A DNA stretch of 64,000 nt from CAKXIK01 sp050947015 (GTDB lineage: Bacteria > Bacillota > Clostridia > Oscillospirales > Acutalibacteraceae), in the NCBI GenBank assembly GCA_050947015.1, contig JBMNVT010000007.1, forward strand, positions 1-64,000, in the 5' to 3' direction. The notes below the pieces were generated by a model. It made no database searches. It had not been told where the DNA came from and worked only from the letters and a program-made list of their open reading frames with translations. The position numbers were made by a program, and so were the translations under genes. This document shows, in pieces, positions 52,305 through 61,049 of the stretch. Each line of letters starts with the position of its first letter. The first letter of the stretch is position 1.

Positions 52305-54077
52305 ATGGATAACGCAATGCATTGGGATCTGCGCCGTATGTTCCCCACGGACGAGGCATGGCGCGCCAAGCTGCAGCAGATGCTCGCGCTGGCCGACGAG
52401 CTGGCGGCGCAAAAGGGCCATGCGGCCGCCTCAGCGGAGGAGCTTTGCAAAACAGCCGCTCTTTACGAAAAAATGGAAGAGGGCTTTGACGATCTCGGCG
52501 TTTTTTCCAATTCCAATTTCGATCAGGATATGTCCGACACGGCAGCAAAGGAACTGAACGAAACGTTTCGCAATGCGGCCACAGGGGTCGGGGAAAAGCT
52601 TTCGTTTCTTGCACCGGAATTGATGCAGTATTCACAGGAGGATTATGACCGTTATTGCGCCGAAAAGCCGGAGTTGAAGCTTTATGCGTCGTTCGCAAAG
52701 GATTTCTTCGCCCGCAAGGAGCATATTTTGCCCGATGGGCAGGAAACGCTGATGGTGCGCATGAACGATATCGGCGGCTCTTTTGTGCGCGTATTTGAGG
52801 ATCTGATGGTGAACGACGTGGAATATCCGGTGGTCAAGGCTCCGGACGGAAGCGATTTTGAAGCCAATGAGGCCAATTACGGCGTTGCGCTGACCAGCCC
52901 GGACAGGGATTTTCGCGCGGCGTATTTCAAGGCGCTGCTGGGTACGTACAAAAAGCACGGCAACACACTGACCAGCTGTTATTACGGCTCTGTTAAAAAC
53001 GACGTATTCACGGCCAAAAGCCGCCGTTACGCCACTGCGCGTGCCATGTCGATGGAGGAGAATTTTATTCCGGAAGCCGTGTATGACAATCTGATTGCCA
53101 CTGCGCGCGCCAACACAAAGCCGATGTGTGAATATGTTGAGCTGCGCCGTCAGGTTCTCGGTTTGCCGGATGTCCATTTTTATGACCTGTTTGTGCCGAT
53201 GGTGAAGGAGACCGACCGCAAATATACCTATGAGGAAGCGCAGCAGCTGGTGCTCCGGGCGACCGCAGTGCTCGGAGAGGATTATACTGCGTTGGTGCAG
53301 CGTGCGTTCGACGAGCGTTGGATTGATGTGTATCCGGCCAAAAACAAGCAGACGGGCGCTTATTCCACCGGCTCCTACACCTCGTCGCCTTATGTGTTGC
53401 TCAACTTTACCGGAACGCTCAACGATGTGTTCACGCTGGCGCATGAGCTTGGCCATTCGATGCACACCTGGTTTTCAACCCACAGTCAACCGTTCATTTA
53501 TGCCGGCTACAGCCTTTTCTGCGCGGAGGTCGCATCCACGTTAAACGAACAGCTGCTCAGCGAATATCTGCTACAGCACGCGCAAAGCGATGACGAGCGG
53601 GCACTGCTGCTGGATAAAAAGCTCAACGACCTGCGTTCCACGTTTTACCGCCAGACGATGTTTGCCGATTTTGAAAACGAAACGCACTGCATGGTCGAGG
53701 AGGGAAAGCCGCTGGTGCCGTCCGCGCTCAACGAGCTGCACGGAAAGCTGAATCAGCTTTATTACGGTCCCGATTTTGTCGTTGACGAGGAGCTGACGGC
53801 GGAATGGTCAAGGATTCCGCATTTTTACCGCGCGTTTTATGTGTATCAGTACGCCACCGGCATCGCGGCGTCTACGGCGATCGCGCACCGGATTTTGACA
53901 CTTGGCGCGCCGGCTGTGGCCGATTACCGCAAATTCCTCTGCGGCGGCAGCAGCCAGCACCCGATCGAGCTGCTGAAGCTGGCCGGCGTGGATATGGCGT
54001 CTCCGCAGCCGATCCTCGACACCGTGGCGGAATTTGAAACGACGCTCGAACAACTGAAGCCTTTGCTGAAAAAGTGA
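52305..54077 (+). CDS. pepF: Oligoendopeptidase F
   Basis: 590 residues, M3B peptidase. Zinc motif HELGHSMHTW at ~380 with the third ligand Glu about 25 residues on (CAEVASTLNE). The N-terminal helical part (WDLRRMFPTDEAW) and the C-terminal HPIELLKLAGVDM are typical of PepF. Cytosolic cleavage of 7-17-residue peptides. AAAGGA lies upstream of the ATG. Confidence 0.94.
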   Translation: MDNAMHWDLRRMFPTDEAWRAKLQQMLALADELAAQKGHAAASAEELCKTAALYEKMEEGFDDLGVFSNSNFDQDMSDTAAKELNETFRNAATGVGEKLSFLAPELMQYSQEDYDRYCAEKPELKLYASFAKDFFARKEHILPDGQETLMVRMNDIGGSFVRVFEDLMVNDVEYPVVKAPDGSDFEANEANYGVALTSPDRDFRAAYFKALLGTYKKHGNTLTSCYYGSVKNDVFTAKSRRYATARAMSMEENFIPEAVYDNLIATARANTKPMCEYVELRRQVLGLPDVHFYDLFVPMVKETDRKYTYEEAQQLVLRATAVLGEDYTALVQRAFDERWIDVYPAKNKQTGAYSTGSYTSSPYVLLNFTGTLNDVFTLAHELGHSMHTWFSTHSQPFIYAGYSLFCAEVASTLNEQLLSEYLLQHAQSDDERALLLDKKLNDLRSTFYRQTMFADFENETHCMVEEGKPLVPSALNELHGKLNQLYYGPDFVVDEELTAEWSRIPHFYRAFYVYQYATGIAASTAIAHRILTLGAPAVADYRKFLCGGSSQHPIELLKLAGVDMASPQPILDTVAEFETTLEQLKPLLKK

Positions 54078-54133
54078 TTCAGGCGGGAAGGCTGTTTGAA
54101 AGGAGAGGCTGTTTTTTGTTTATTTAAATAAAT

Positions 54134-54185
54134 TTATCGAAAAACAATAAAACTAGGTTGACTTTCGATAATAATTGGATATAAT
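54134..54185 (+). promoter_or_regulatory. Promoter with TTATCGAAA inverted repeat
   Basis: TTGACT (54158-54163), 16 nt, TATAAT (54180-54185). TTATCGAAA (54134-54142) and TTTCGATAA (54163-54171) are exact inverted copies; the right half starts at the last base of the -35 box and runs into the spacer, as expected for a repressor site. Confidence 0.55.
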
Positions 54186-54244
54186 AAGAACCAGAACATG
54201 AAAGCTTTCATTTTTTGATTTTCGTGATTGAAAGGGTGGTTCTG

Positions 54245-55948
54245 GTGAATGACGAATTTTCAAACAATACTGCAAGCACGGTGCCCGATGCGGCACAGAC
54301 TGCGCCGGATACCGGTGCACAGCAGCGAGGGTTTGCCGCAGACCAGTTTCCGCAGGCGCCGCCCATGCCGCCAGGCGCGCAGGCGTATCAGACAAATTAC
54401 CCCTGGACGCCGCCTGCGCCGAAGCCGAAGCCGCCGTTCAAAGCCGACCGGCGGGAGTGTTTTTTGGTATTTCTGGCGGTCGCGTTGGGAGTTTTGCTGC
54501 GCGAACTGCTGTTTTTGCCTGCGCAGCCCGGTTTTTCCGCAATTCTGCTTGCCGCTGCGGTTTACGGTGTGGCAATCTGGTACGGCGCGCAGGACAAAGC
54601 ATTCCGGATATCTGCCGGATGGCCATTCGGAGCGGTAACGGTGCTGCTGTTGTGCTGCATCGGTCTGTTTTCCAACCGAACGCTTTCGGTTTTGAACCTG
54701 GTTGGTGTTTACTTTTTTCTTTCATTGCACGTTGGGGCGATGTTTGGCCGCGGCGGCAGGGGATTTTTCCGCGATGTGTGGCAAAGCGCAGTTTGCGCGC
54801 CGTTTGTCAGCGCAGACGCTGTGTTTCACACGATGGCTTCCTGCAAAAAAATTGAAAAAGGGACGGCATGGCGCAGGATCCTGCTCGGCGTTGCCGCTTC
54901 GGTGCCGGTTGCAGCGGTGGTTTTGCTGCTTCTGGTTTCGGCCGATCAGGCGTTTGAAGCTGCAGTAAGCAGCGTGATTGGCAGCATCGGGCAAACGGCA
55001 TGGCGCGTTCTTGCCGATCTGCTGATCGGCTGCATTTTGGCGATCTTTGTTTTTTCCGCCTTTTATACAGCTCGCCGCAAGAGCCGTGCGCAGCCGGAAC
55101 CGCAGGCGGAACGCCCGCAAAAGCTTCCGTTTGATTCTACAATCGCCGTTACGGTGATCGCCGTTTGCAGCGTGATTGATATCTGTTTTCTGGCGATTCA
55201 ATTTAATTATCTGTTTTCCGCCGTATGGGGTCACCTGCCTACGGATACCGTTTATTCGGCATACGCGCGCAGAGGCTTTTTTGAGCTGACGGTTGTTGCG
55301 TCCATCAATCTGATCCTGATGCTGTTTGCCATCTACTCCGGGCGCAGCGGCGGCGCAGCGGTCAGGGCGAGTGTTTCACTGCTGACCGTACTCACGCTGG
55401 CACTGATTGCTTCCGCGTTTTCCAAAATGGTGATGTATATCAATGCATACGGGCTGACGCCGCTGCGTGTTTACACCTCCTGGTTCATGCTGTTGGTGGC
55501 GGTTGTGTTTTTAATTCTGCTGGCGGGCCGTTTCTGCAAAAAGCTGCATATTGGGCGCGCGGTGGTGGCTGCCGCAGCAGCAATGTTCCTGGCGCTAAAT
55601 TTTTCCGCTCCGGATGCGATGATCGCCCGGGTAAATGCAGAACGTCACAGGGAAAATCCGGCTCAGCAGGCGGATGTTGCGCTGTTCGAAAGCCTTGGCG
55701 ACGAGTCGGTGCCGTATCTGCTGGCCTTGGCGCAGAGCGGGGAAAGCAATACTGCACGCAGCGCGAAATATTTGCTGCATGTGCGGTATGAAGAGCTTGG
55801 AAGGCTCGACTGGCGCAGCATGAACGCCGCAACGCTGCGGGCCAAATCACTTCTGGAGAAAAACAGAGATCTGTTTTGGAACGTCAATTCGCCGGCTTCC
55901 GGCTATACCGGCAGCCGCTGGTATTTTTCCCCCGATCATTATGAATAA
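54245..55948 (+). CDS. DUF4173-family membrane protein
   Basis: 567 residues from GTG 54245 (AAAGGGTGG 5-6 nt upstream); a TTG 10 codons earlier is a weaker choice. A Pro/Ala-rich cytoplasmic N-terminal ~75 residues (QAPPMPPGAQAYQ) is followed by about twelve membrane segments and a C-terminal soluble tail with a HEAT-like stretch. The block FFELTVVASINLILM and KMVMYINAYGLTPLRVYTSWFM is the DUF4173 core. Function of the family is unknown. A terminator follows directly. Confidence 0.8.
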   Translation: MNDEFSNNTASTVPDAAQTAPDTGAQQRGFAADQFPQAPPMPPGAQAYQTNYPWTPPAPKPKPPFKADRRECFLVFLAVALGVLLRELLFLPAQPGFSAILLAAAVYGVAIWYGAQDKAFRISAGWPFGAVTVLLLCCIGLFSNRTLSVLNLVGVYFFLSLHVGAMFGRGGRGFFRDVWQSAVCAPFVSADAVFHTMASCKKIEKGTAWRRILLGVAASVPVAAVVLLLLVSADQAFEAAVSSVIGSIGQTAWRVLADLLIGCILAIFVFSAFYTARRKSRAQPEPQAERPQKLPFDSTIAVTVIAVCSVIDICFLAIQFNYLFSAVWGHLPTDTVYSAYARRGFFELTVVASINLILMLFAIYSGRSGGAAVRASVSLLTVLTLALIASAFSKMVMYINAYGLTPLRVYTSWFMLLVAVVFLILLAGRFCKKLHIGRAVVAAAAAMFLALNFSAPDAMIARVNAERHRENPAQQADVALFESLGDESVPYLLALAQSGESNTARSAKYLLHVRYEELGRLDWRSMNAATLRAKSLLEKNRDLFWNVNSPASGYTGSRWYFSPDHYE

Positions 55949-55957
55949 CGCAGCAGT

Positions 55958-56001
55958 GCCCGCCACTTCACCTTTGTTCCGTGTGAAGCGGCGGGCGCTT
56001 T
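55958..56001 (+). terminator. Terminator between DUF4173 gene and ROK gene
   Basis: GCCCGCC-A-CTTCAC (55958-55971) pairs with GTGAAG-C-GGCGGGC (55983-55996), then GCTTTT. Confidence 0.75.
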
Positions 56002-56059
56002 TGTTATCGGTCTGGGTAAGCCCAGGCTTTTTCAATACATCCTCATGTCAAAAGGACTT

Positions 56060-57253
56060 TTATTCGGGGAAAATTTCGTCATACATCAGCTTGCCGTCAA
56101 AAATGCGGCGCAGCACCACCACAGCGGCGCCATATACGGGGGCAAGAGAACCAAACGAGCTGCGCAGAAATTTAATATGAGAGGAATCCTTGGCAAGAAC
56201 GCGACTGTTGACGCGTTCCGAAATCCGGGTAAAATCGCGGTCGTTCAAAAAAGCGCCGTCGTGGCCGATGATAACCGCCTCGGGATCGAGCGCATTGCAA
56301 AGATTCACCAAAGCGACGGCAAGTTTGCTGCTGATTTCTTCCATCAGTGCATCGCCTTCCGGATTAGCGCTGCAAAAAGCACATACCTCGGCAAAAGAGG
56401 TCATGCCTCGCCCAAAAGCCGCGTTGAACTGCTGAATAATTTTAGGTACGCTTACAAAGGTTTCCAAACATCCACGGTTGCCGCATTGGCAGAACGGGCC
56501 GTTGCAATCGATGGACATATGGCCGATTTCTCCGGAGAAACCACGCGAACCTTCAAACAGCGTTTCCCGCATTACAATCCCGGCGCCGATACCGTTGGTA
56601 AGCCCGAGATAAACAAAATCCTTCATATCGGCGGCAGCGCCGAAGTATTTTTCGGCCAGAGCACCGGCGTTCATATCGTTCTGCAAAAAAACAGGCAGCC
56701 GCAGCCGTGCGCTCAGCTCGTCGGCAAGCGGATAATTTTTGATTTGATAAAAATTAGGAGGGTTTAGAATAACACCGCGCTTAATTTCCAGCGGGCCGAT
56801 GGACGCAATACCGACGCCGGCAATTTTTCGGCTCAGGCCGCGCGTCAAGCCCTGCACCAGCTGTACAATTTTTTCGGTAATCGTCCTTGCGGTTTCGTCG
56901 GCGGTAAAATCAATCTGCATCCGCTCAAGCACCTGAAGATTCATTCCGGCGACGATCCCCATGCAGAAATCTCGTGAAAGCCATACACCGACCACAGCGG
57001 GAGAATCGGGCGAAAGGCTCAGCAGCATCTGGCGGCGGCCTGCGCCCTGACGTTTGGGGTCAATCGTTTCCTTTTCATAAATCAACCCGGTTGCAAGCAA
57101 ATCGGCCGTAATATTGGTAACGGTCATTTTGGCAAGCCCGATGCGGTTTGTAATTTCGGTTCGGGTTGCGTTCTGCATGGTGCAAAGCAGGTTTAAAACC
57201 AGAAGCCGGTTGTTTTTTTTGGTTTGCTCACTGTTGAGACCATGATGCTTCAT
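56060..57253 (-). CDS. ROK-family transcriptional regulator (second)
   Basis: 397 residues. Winged helix at ~15-65 (ATRTEITNRIGLAKMTVTNI), ROK domain with the zinc cluster CQCGNRGCLETF at ~247-258 and the sugar-site GEIGHM. ATG 57253 has AAAGGGTG ~12 nt upstream. Its sugar ligand is unknown; neighbours are the DUF4173 gene and the beta-helix surface protein. The promoter region carries a tandem repeat. Confidence 0.88.
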   Translation of the reverse strand: MKHHGLNSEQTKKNNRLLVLNLLCTMQNATRTEITNRIGLAKMTVTNITADLLATGLIYEKETIDPKRQGAGRRQMLLSLSPDSPAVVGVWLSRDFCMGIVAGMNLQVLERMQIDFTADETARTITEKIVQLVQGLTRGLSRKIAGVGIASIGPLEIKRGVILNPPNFYQIKNYPLADELSARLRLPVFLQNDMNAGALAEKYFGAAADMKDFVYLGLTNGIGAGIVMRETLFEGSRGFSGEIGHMSIDCNGPFCQCGNRGCLETFVSVPKIIQQFNAAFGRGMTSFAEVCAFCSANPEGDALMEEISSKLAVALVNLCNALDPEAVIIGHDGAFLNDRDFTRISERVNSRVLAKDSSHIKFLRSSFGSLAPVYGAAVVVLRRIFDGKLMYDEIFPE

Positions 57254-57321
57254 CCGGAAAATCACCCTTTCTGTTTGCGGGATTCCACCGGGGAATCCGC
57301 AAAAAAGCGCCTTATTTTTTT

Positions 57322-57350
57322 AGTATAGCACACCCGGCGCAATTTTGTAA
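57322..57350 (-). promoter_or_regulatory. Promoter of second ROK gene
   Basis: Minus strand TTACAA (57345-57350), 17 nt, TATACT (57322-57327). Confidence 0.6.
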
Positions 57351-57353
57351 ATC

Positions 57354-57406
57354 CCGTGTTGTATTTCCGGAGAAAAAAGACCGTGTTGTATTTCCGGAGA
57401 AAAAGA
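57354..57406. repeat. Tandem 26/27-bp duplication upstream of ROK promoter
   Basis: Copies 57354-57380 and 57381-57406 differ only in one A of an A-run; each contains CCGTGTTGTATTTCC. It abuts the -35 box of the ROK gene and follows the terminator of the surface protein gene. Confidence 0.85.
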
Positions 57407-57442
57407 CCGGAACGTGACGGGAATTCTCCCATACCGTTCCGG
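57407..57442 (-). terminator. Terminator of beta-helix protein gene
   Basis: CCGGAACG (57407-57414) pairs with CGTTCCGG (57435-57442), followed on the minus strand by TCTTTTT, which is itself part of the tandem repeat. Confidence 0.7.
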
Positions 57443-57469
57443 TGCGTTTTGGCATTTTGCCTGTTTGAT

Positions 57470-59890
57470 TTATTCCTGTGTTGGCTCCGTCTGATTCCGG
57501 CAAAGTCTTTGCCGGCAGAACAAAAAGATCAGGGCGGAAGCGGCTCCGACAAAAGCGAAGAACAGCAGCCCGGAAGCACCGCCGGTTATGGGGTTGTCGC
57601 CCGGTTCGGCGCCGGACTCTGCGGGCAGGCTGCTTGACTCGACGGAAGAGGCCTGGGCTGGCTGAAGAGCTTGAACGGCGGAGGAAAGCGTTGCCAGAGC
57701 TTCGTCGATTGCGCTTTGGCCGGCGTTTTCGTTGGCGGCAACCTGTTCTGCCGACGAAATTGCTTCGGCGAGCCGGGTCGCACTTTCGTCGGTGTATTCG
57801 GCTGCAGCCAGCTGCCTGGCCTGCGCAAGCGCGCGGTTCAACTCAGCTTTGTTGCCGCGCGGTACAAGCGTGTTGATCGCCGCTTTCAGGGCTGCGGCAG
57901 CTTCGTCAATTTCGGTCTGTGAAGCCCGTGCGTTGCTCAGCAGCGTGTCGGCGCGGAGCATGGATTTCTGCAGGAGGCTCCAGCTTTCCGGTGTGTATTT
58001 GGCGGCGGAAAGACCCTGTGCCGTCTGATAAGAATCGGTTAAGGGATCAAACGATACCGGTGCCAGCGTGGCGTAATTTTCAATGTCGGTGATAAAAAAC
58101 TGAGAATAGTTTGAAATGCTGCCGCTTGTCCAGCCCTTGGCGACGCGGAACTGCGGGTACTGACTTGGCTTTTCTCCGCCGACCGGAATGATGGCATAGT
58201 AAATAAATTCATCGTGCGTTGTATGAAAGCTGTCGGCATAACCGCCGGAGGCTGAGCTCCACTTTCTGTCTTCAAGCGTGTAATAATCCTTGATTGCAGC
58301 GTTCTTCCATTCGCGGATGCCGTATGCTCCGTTGCCGATGGGAATTGCTACGATGGCGTACTTCACCTTGTCACGAATCAGTGCCTCAAAACGGATGATG
58401 CCGCTCAGATCAGCGGTCTTCATTGTGATAACATCAAAGTTGGAGGAATCGGTTAGAGCGTAGTTCCCGTTGTTTTCGCCCTTGTTTTCAAAGCTGCCGG
58501 GAAATTTCAGCTTTAAAACCTGAATGGTTTCCGGAACGGTTACGGTCTGCGAAACTGTAACAATGGAAAGGGATGCCGCGCCACTGTCCACCGTCAGCTG
58601 GAAATCCATCATTTCGCGGACGGCAGTCAGGCTGACAAAATAAGAGCCATTTCTGCGGAAAACCGGCAGAGTTCCGTTTTTTTGTTCGTCACAGGAAACG
58701 CTCCACTCCAAAAGGCGCTCTGCGGTAATTTCTCCTTCCGCGGCATCCGTCTGTACGGAAAATCCGCTTACAGAACAGGAATTGCCCGTGGTAAGAGTGA
58801 CTGTTTTGCCGCTCTCGTTTGCAGAACAGGTAAATTCAAACCTTGTGCCCTTCAGCAAAAAGGCGAGATCATCAACGTTCAGATACGGTTCGCAGCGATC
58901 GATGGAATAAACGGGAACGAAATCGGCGAGGGAAGAGCCATCCACAACGGCGGAATAATTTTTAACGGCGGCGGGAACCGTTGTATTTAGGGTGCTGGGG
59001 TAAATTGTATTGTCGTACTCGTTCAGGCGGGCGGAATCGGCCGGCGCCTCCTGGTCAGTTCCGGGGTTAAAGATCATAATTGCCGGAATCGGCGCGCCCG
59101 CGTAACCGCTGAACATTTCGTTGCCGCGAAAAATGACGTTTGAGCAGACTTCCGGTTCGGCGGGGCCGGCCTCCCATTCGGAGCAATAGGCGTAGGTTCC
59201 CGAGTTTGTAAAGGTGCAGTTTTCCACCAGGTTATTGCTGCTGCCGCGGCGGAAGCGCACCGGGTCGGGCTGAACGTCCTCAAAGAGGCAGCTGCGCACG
59301 GTGTTGTTGCAGGAAAACGTGGAAATATACAGGCCGTGAATATTCAGCCCTGCATAATCACGGATTTTAAAAAAACTGCAGTTTTCAATGGTGTTGTTGG
59401 AGGAGCCGAGGAACTGAATGGCGGCCACGCCGGGCGTAATGTTGCGCGTGTAATATCCGCCGAGACGGGAGAAAGTGAGGTTTGCAAAATATCCCGAAAC
59501 GCCGTCCTGTGTAGCCGCTGATCCATCGTTGCTGACGCGCATGATGATGCCGTTGCGGACATTGCTTACGGTAAAGTTTTTAAAGGAAAACGACGTTGTG
59601 CCGCAGGTGTTTACCGTCAGAAAGGTAATATCCAGACCAGTTTGGCCCGAAAAAACGGTCGCATCCTCTCCGGCACCTTCAAACGAAATGGTTTTGCCGG
59701 GCGCCGCGTAGTTCCAGGAGGTGTTTGCTGTGAGCTGGTAAGTGCCCGAAGCCAGGTGAATCGTAACGTTGCCGTCGAACGGAGTTTTTGTCAGCAGCGC
59801 GTTGGCTCCGGCAATCGACTTCAGAGCGCTGGAGGGCGACAACCCGTCGGCGCTGTCACTGCCATCCGGAGAAAGATAAAGATCTAACAC
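57470..59890 (-). CDS. Beta-helix/FIVAR surface protein, no visible signal peptide
   Basis: 806 residues from GTG 59890. Residues ~1-290 form a right-handed parallel beta-helix (repeats of NTIENCSF, NTVRSCLF, NNLVENCTF type); ~320-430 resemble a copper-amine-oxidase-N-like domain (YLNVDDLAFLLKGT, FRRNGSYFVSLTAVREMM); ~640-760 hold two FIVAR helical repeats (YTPESWSLLQK, YTDESATRLAEA); the end has NPITGG, a hydrophobic stretch and CRQRLCRN, an NPxTG-like wall-anchor signal. A surface protein should have an N-terminal signal peptide, but the protein starts at the mature-like VLDLYLSPDGSDSADG; the frame is open only 9 codons further up to a TAA. It may be 5'-truncated. Glycan binding or cleavage is likely from the helix type. 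Confidence 0.72.
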   Translation of the reverse strand: MLDLYLSPDGSDSADGLSPSSALKSIAGANALLTKTPFDGNVTIHLASGTYQLTANTSWNYAAPGKTISFEGAGEDATVFSGQTGLDITFLTVNTCGTTSFSFKNFTVSNVRNGIIMRVSNDGSAATQDGVSGYFANLTFSRLGGYYTRNITPGVAAIQFLGSSNNTIENCSFFKIRDYAGLNIHGLYISTFSCNNTVRSCLFEDVQPDPVRFRRGSSNNLVENCTFTNSGTYAYCSEWEAGPAEPEVCSNVIFRGNEMFSGYAGAPIPAIMIFNPGTDQEAPADSARLNEYDNTIYPSTLNTTVPAAVKNYSAVVDGSSLADFVPVYSIDRCEPYLNVDDLAFLLKGTRFEFTCSANESGKTVTLTTGNSCSVSGFSVQTDAAEGEITAERLLEWSVSCDEQKNGTLPVFRRNGSYFVSLTAVREMMDFQLTVDSGAASLSIVTVSQTVTVPETIQVLKLKFPGSFENKGENNGNYALTDSSNFDVITMKTADLSGIIRFEALIRDKVKYAIVAIPIGNGAYGIREWKNAAIKDYYTLEDRKWSSASGGYADSFHTTHDEFIYYAIIPVGGEKPSQYPQFRVAKGWTSGSISNYSQFFITDIENYATLAPVSFDPLTDSYQTAQGLSAAKYTPESWSLLQKSMLRADTLLSNARASQTEIDEAAAALKAAINTLVPRGNKAELNRALAQARQLAAAEYTDESATRLAEAISSAEQVAANENAGQSAIDEALATLSSAVQALQPAQASSVESSSLPAESGAEPGDNPITGGASGLLFFAFVGAASALIFLFCRQRLCRNQTEPTQE

Positions 59891-59991
59891 GTTTCCCGAA
59901 ATCGGATTGGCAACAGATTAATACAGATCAATTTTAACAGAATCTTTTTGAAAAAAGGTTTATTTATTATCCATATATTTTGCACTTTTGT

Positions 59992-60035
59992 AAAAATAAG
60001 AACCGTCCTTCAGCCTGCACGGCCGAAAGACGGTT
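59992..60035 (-). terminator. Terminator of AraC gene
   Basis: AACCGTC (60001-60007) pairs with GACGGTT (60029-60035), inner arms GGCCGAAA-type also pair; CTTATTTTT follows on the minus strand. The rest of 59891-60000 shows no clear promoter for the surface protein gene. Confidence 0.65.
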
Positions 60036-60043
60036 TTCCGACG

Positions 60044-60943
60044 TTATTTTTGAAGATGATTGCGGCGGTAGCTGCTGGGAGAACTGCCGGTAAGCTTCTT
60101 AAAGATTTTGGAAAAATAAGCGACATTGTTAAAGCCCAATTGCTCGCTGATTTCGGCGATGGAAGCCGCACGGTTTTCTAAAAGACCCATTGAGGCGCGG
60201 ATTCTCTGGGCAGTGAGGTATTCGACAAAGGTTTGTTTTGTAATCAGCTTAAACAGATAGCAAAAATAGGTTTTGGACAAAGCGGAAATTCTGCAAACCT
60301 CGTCGAGTGTAAGGGGAGAGGCGCAATTCTCGTCGATATAACGGATTGCCGAAGCCATCTGTTCCTTGTATTTGATATAAATCAAATCGCGCCGACTGTG
60401 CCAATAGTTTGAGGAAATTGAAAATTCGCGCATAAAAAGCAGCAGCAGTTCCTGAATCCCCGTTCGCAGCATTTCCTCGTAATACGGCTGTTCCCGTTCG
60501 TATTCCTGCAGAAGGCTTCTCATTGTCTGTTCCACCCTGCGGCTGGTTTCCGGACGGAAAAGAAAGCGGGGACGCTGTTCCTTCGAATCCTGAAAAAAGA
60601 CGGACAGACTCATCAGGTTGAGGGCGTTGTTCATGTTGTCCTGCATGGCGGACGAGCCGAGCACGGCTTCAAGAGAAAATTCGCAGCAGATAGCGGAAGA
60701 TTCTGCCCCCAGCAGCGTCTGATGTTCAATTTCGGGCAGCAGAAGAAAGGTGTCTCCAATGGTCAGCCGGTAAACCTGATTCTCCACGCGGTGCTCGCAT
60801 TCGCCCTTTGTCACATACCAGATTTGTGTGTAATCATGCGAATGCAGACGCAATCCGGAAGGCGCCTTGTCGGTGGACTCAAATATTTTGCAGAAGCTGC
60901 ACTTACGGAAATACGATTCTTTTTTTAGGATGCTTTGGGTCAT
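60044..60943 (-). CDS. AraC-family transcriptional regulator (cupin type)
   Basis: 299 residues. N-terminal cupin-like sensor (LHSHDYTQIWYVTKGECEH, with metal-like His pair) to ~110, then a C-terminal double HTH (LTLDEVCRISALSKTYFCYLFK and ISEQLGFNNVAYFSKIFKKLTGSSPSSYR). Such regulators sense a sugar and activate neighbouring genes. The adjacent surface protein gene on the same strand lies behind a terminator. No target can be named. Confidence 0.88.
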   Translation of the reverse strand: MTQSILKKESYFRKCSFCKIFESTDKAPSGLRLHSHDYTQIWYVTKGECEHRVENQVYRLTIGDTFLLLPEIEHQTLLGAESSAICCEFSLEAVLGSSAMQDNMNNALNLMSLSVFFQDSKEQRPRFLFRPETSRRVEQTMRSLLQEYEREQPYYEEMLRTGIQELLLLFMREFSISSNYWHSRRDLIYIKYKEQMASAIRYIDENCASPLTLDEVCRISALSKTYFCYLFKLITKQTFVEYLTAQRIRASMGLLENRAASIAEISEQLGFNNVAYFSKIFKKLTGSSPSSYRRNHLQK

Positions 60944-61049
60944 GACCGGTGCACCTCACTTTGTTCCTGTGTCTGCAAGGGCTGTGCGCGAATCCGGACT
61001 TGGTTGCTTTTGCGTTCCGGCGGCCGTGGGGAACTTAATATACTGACGT

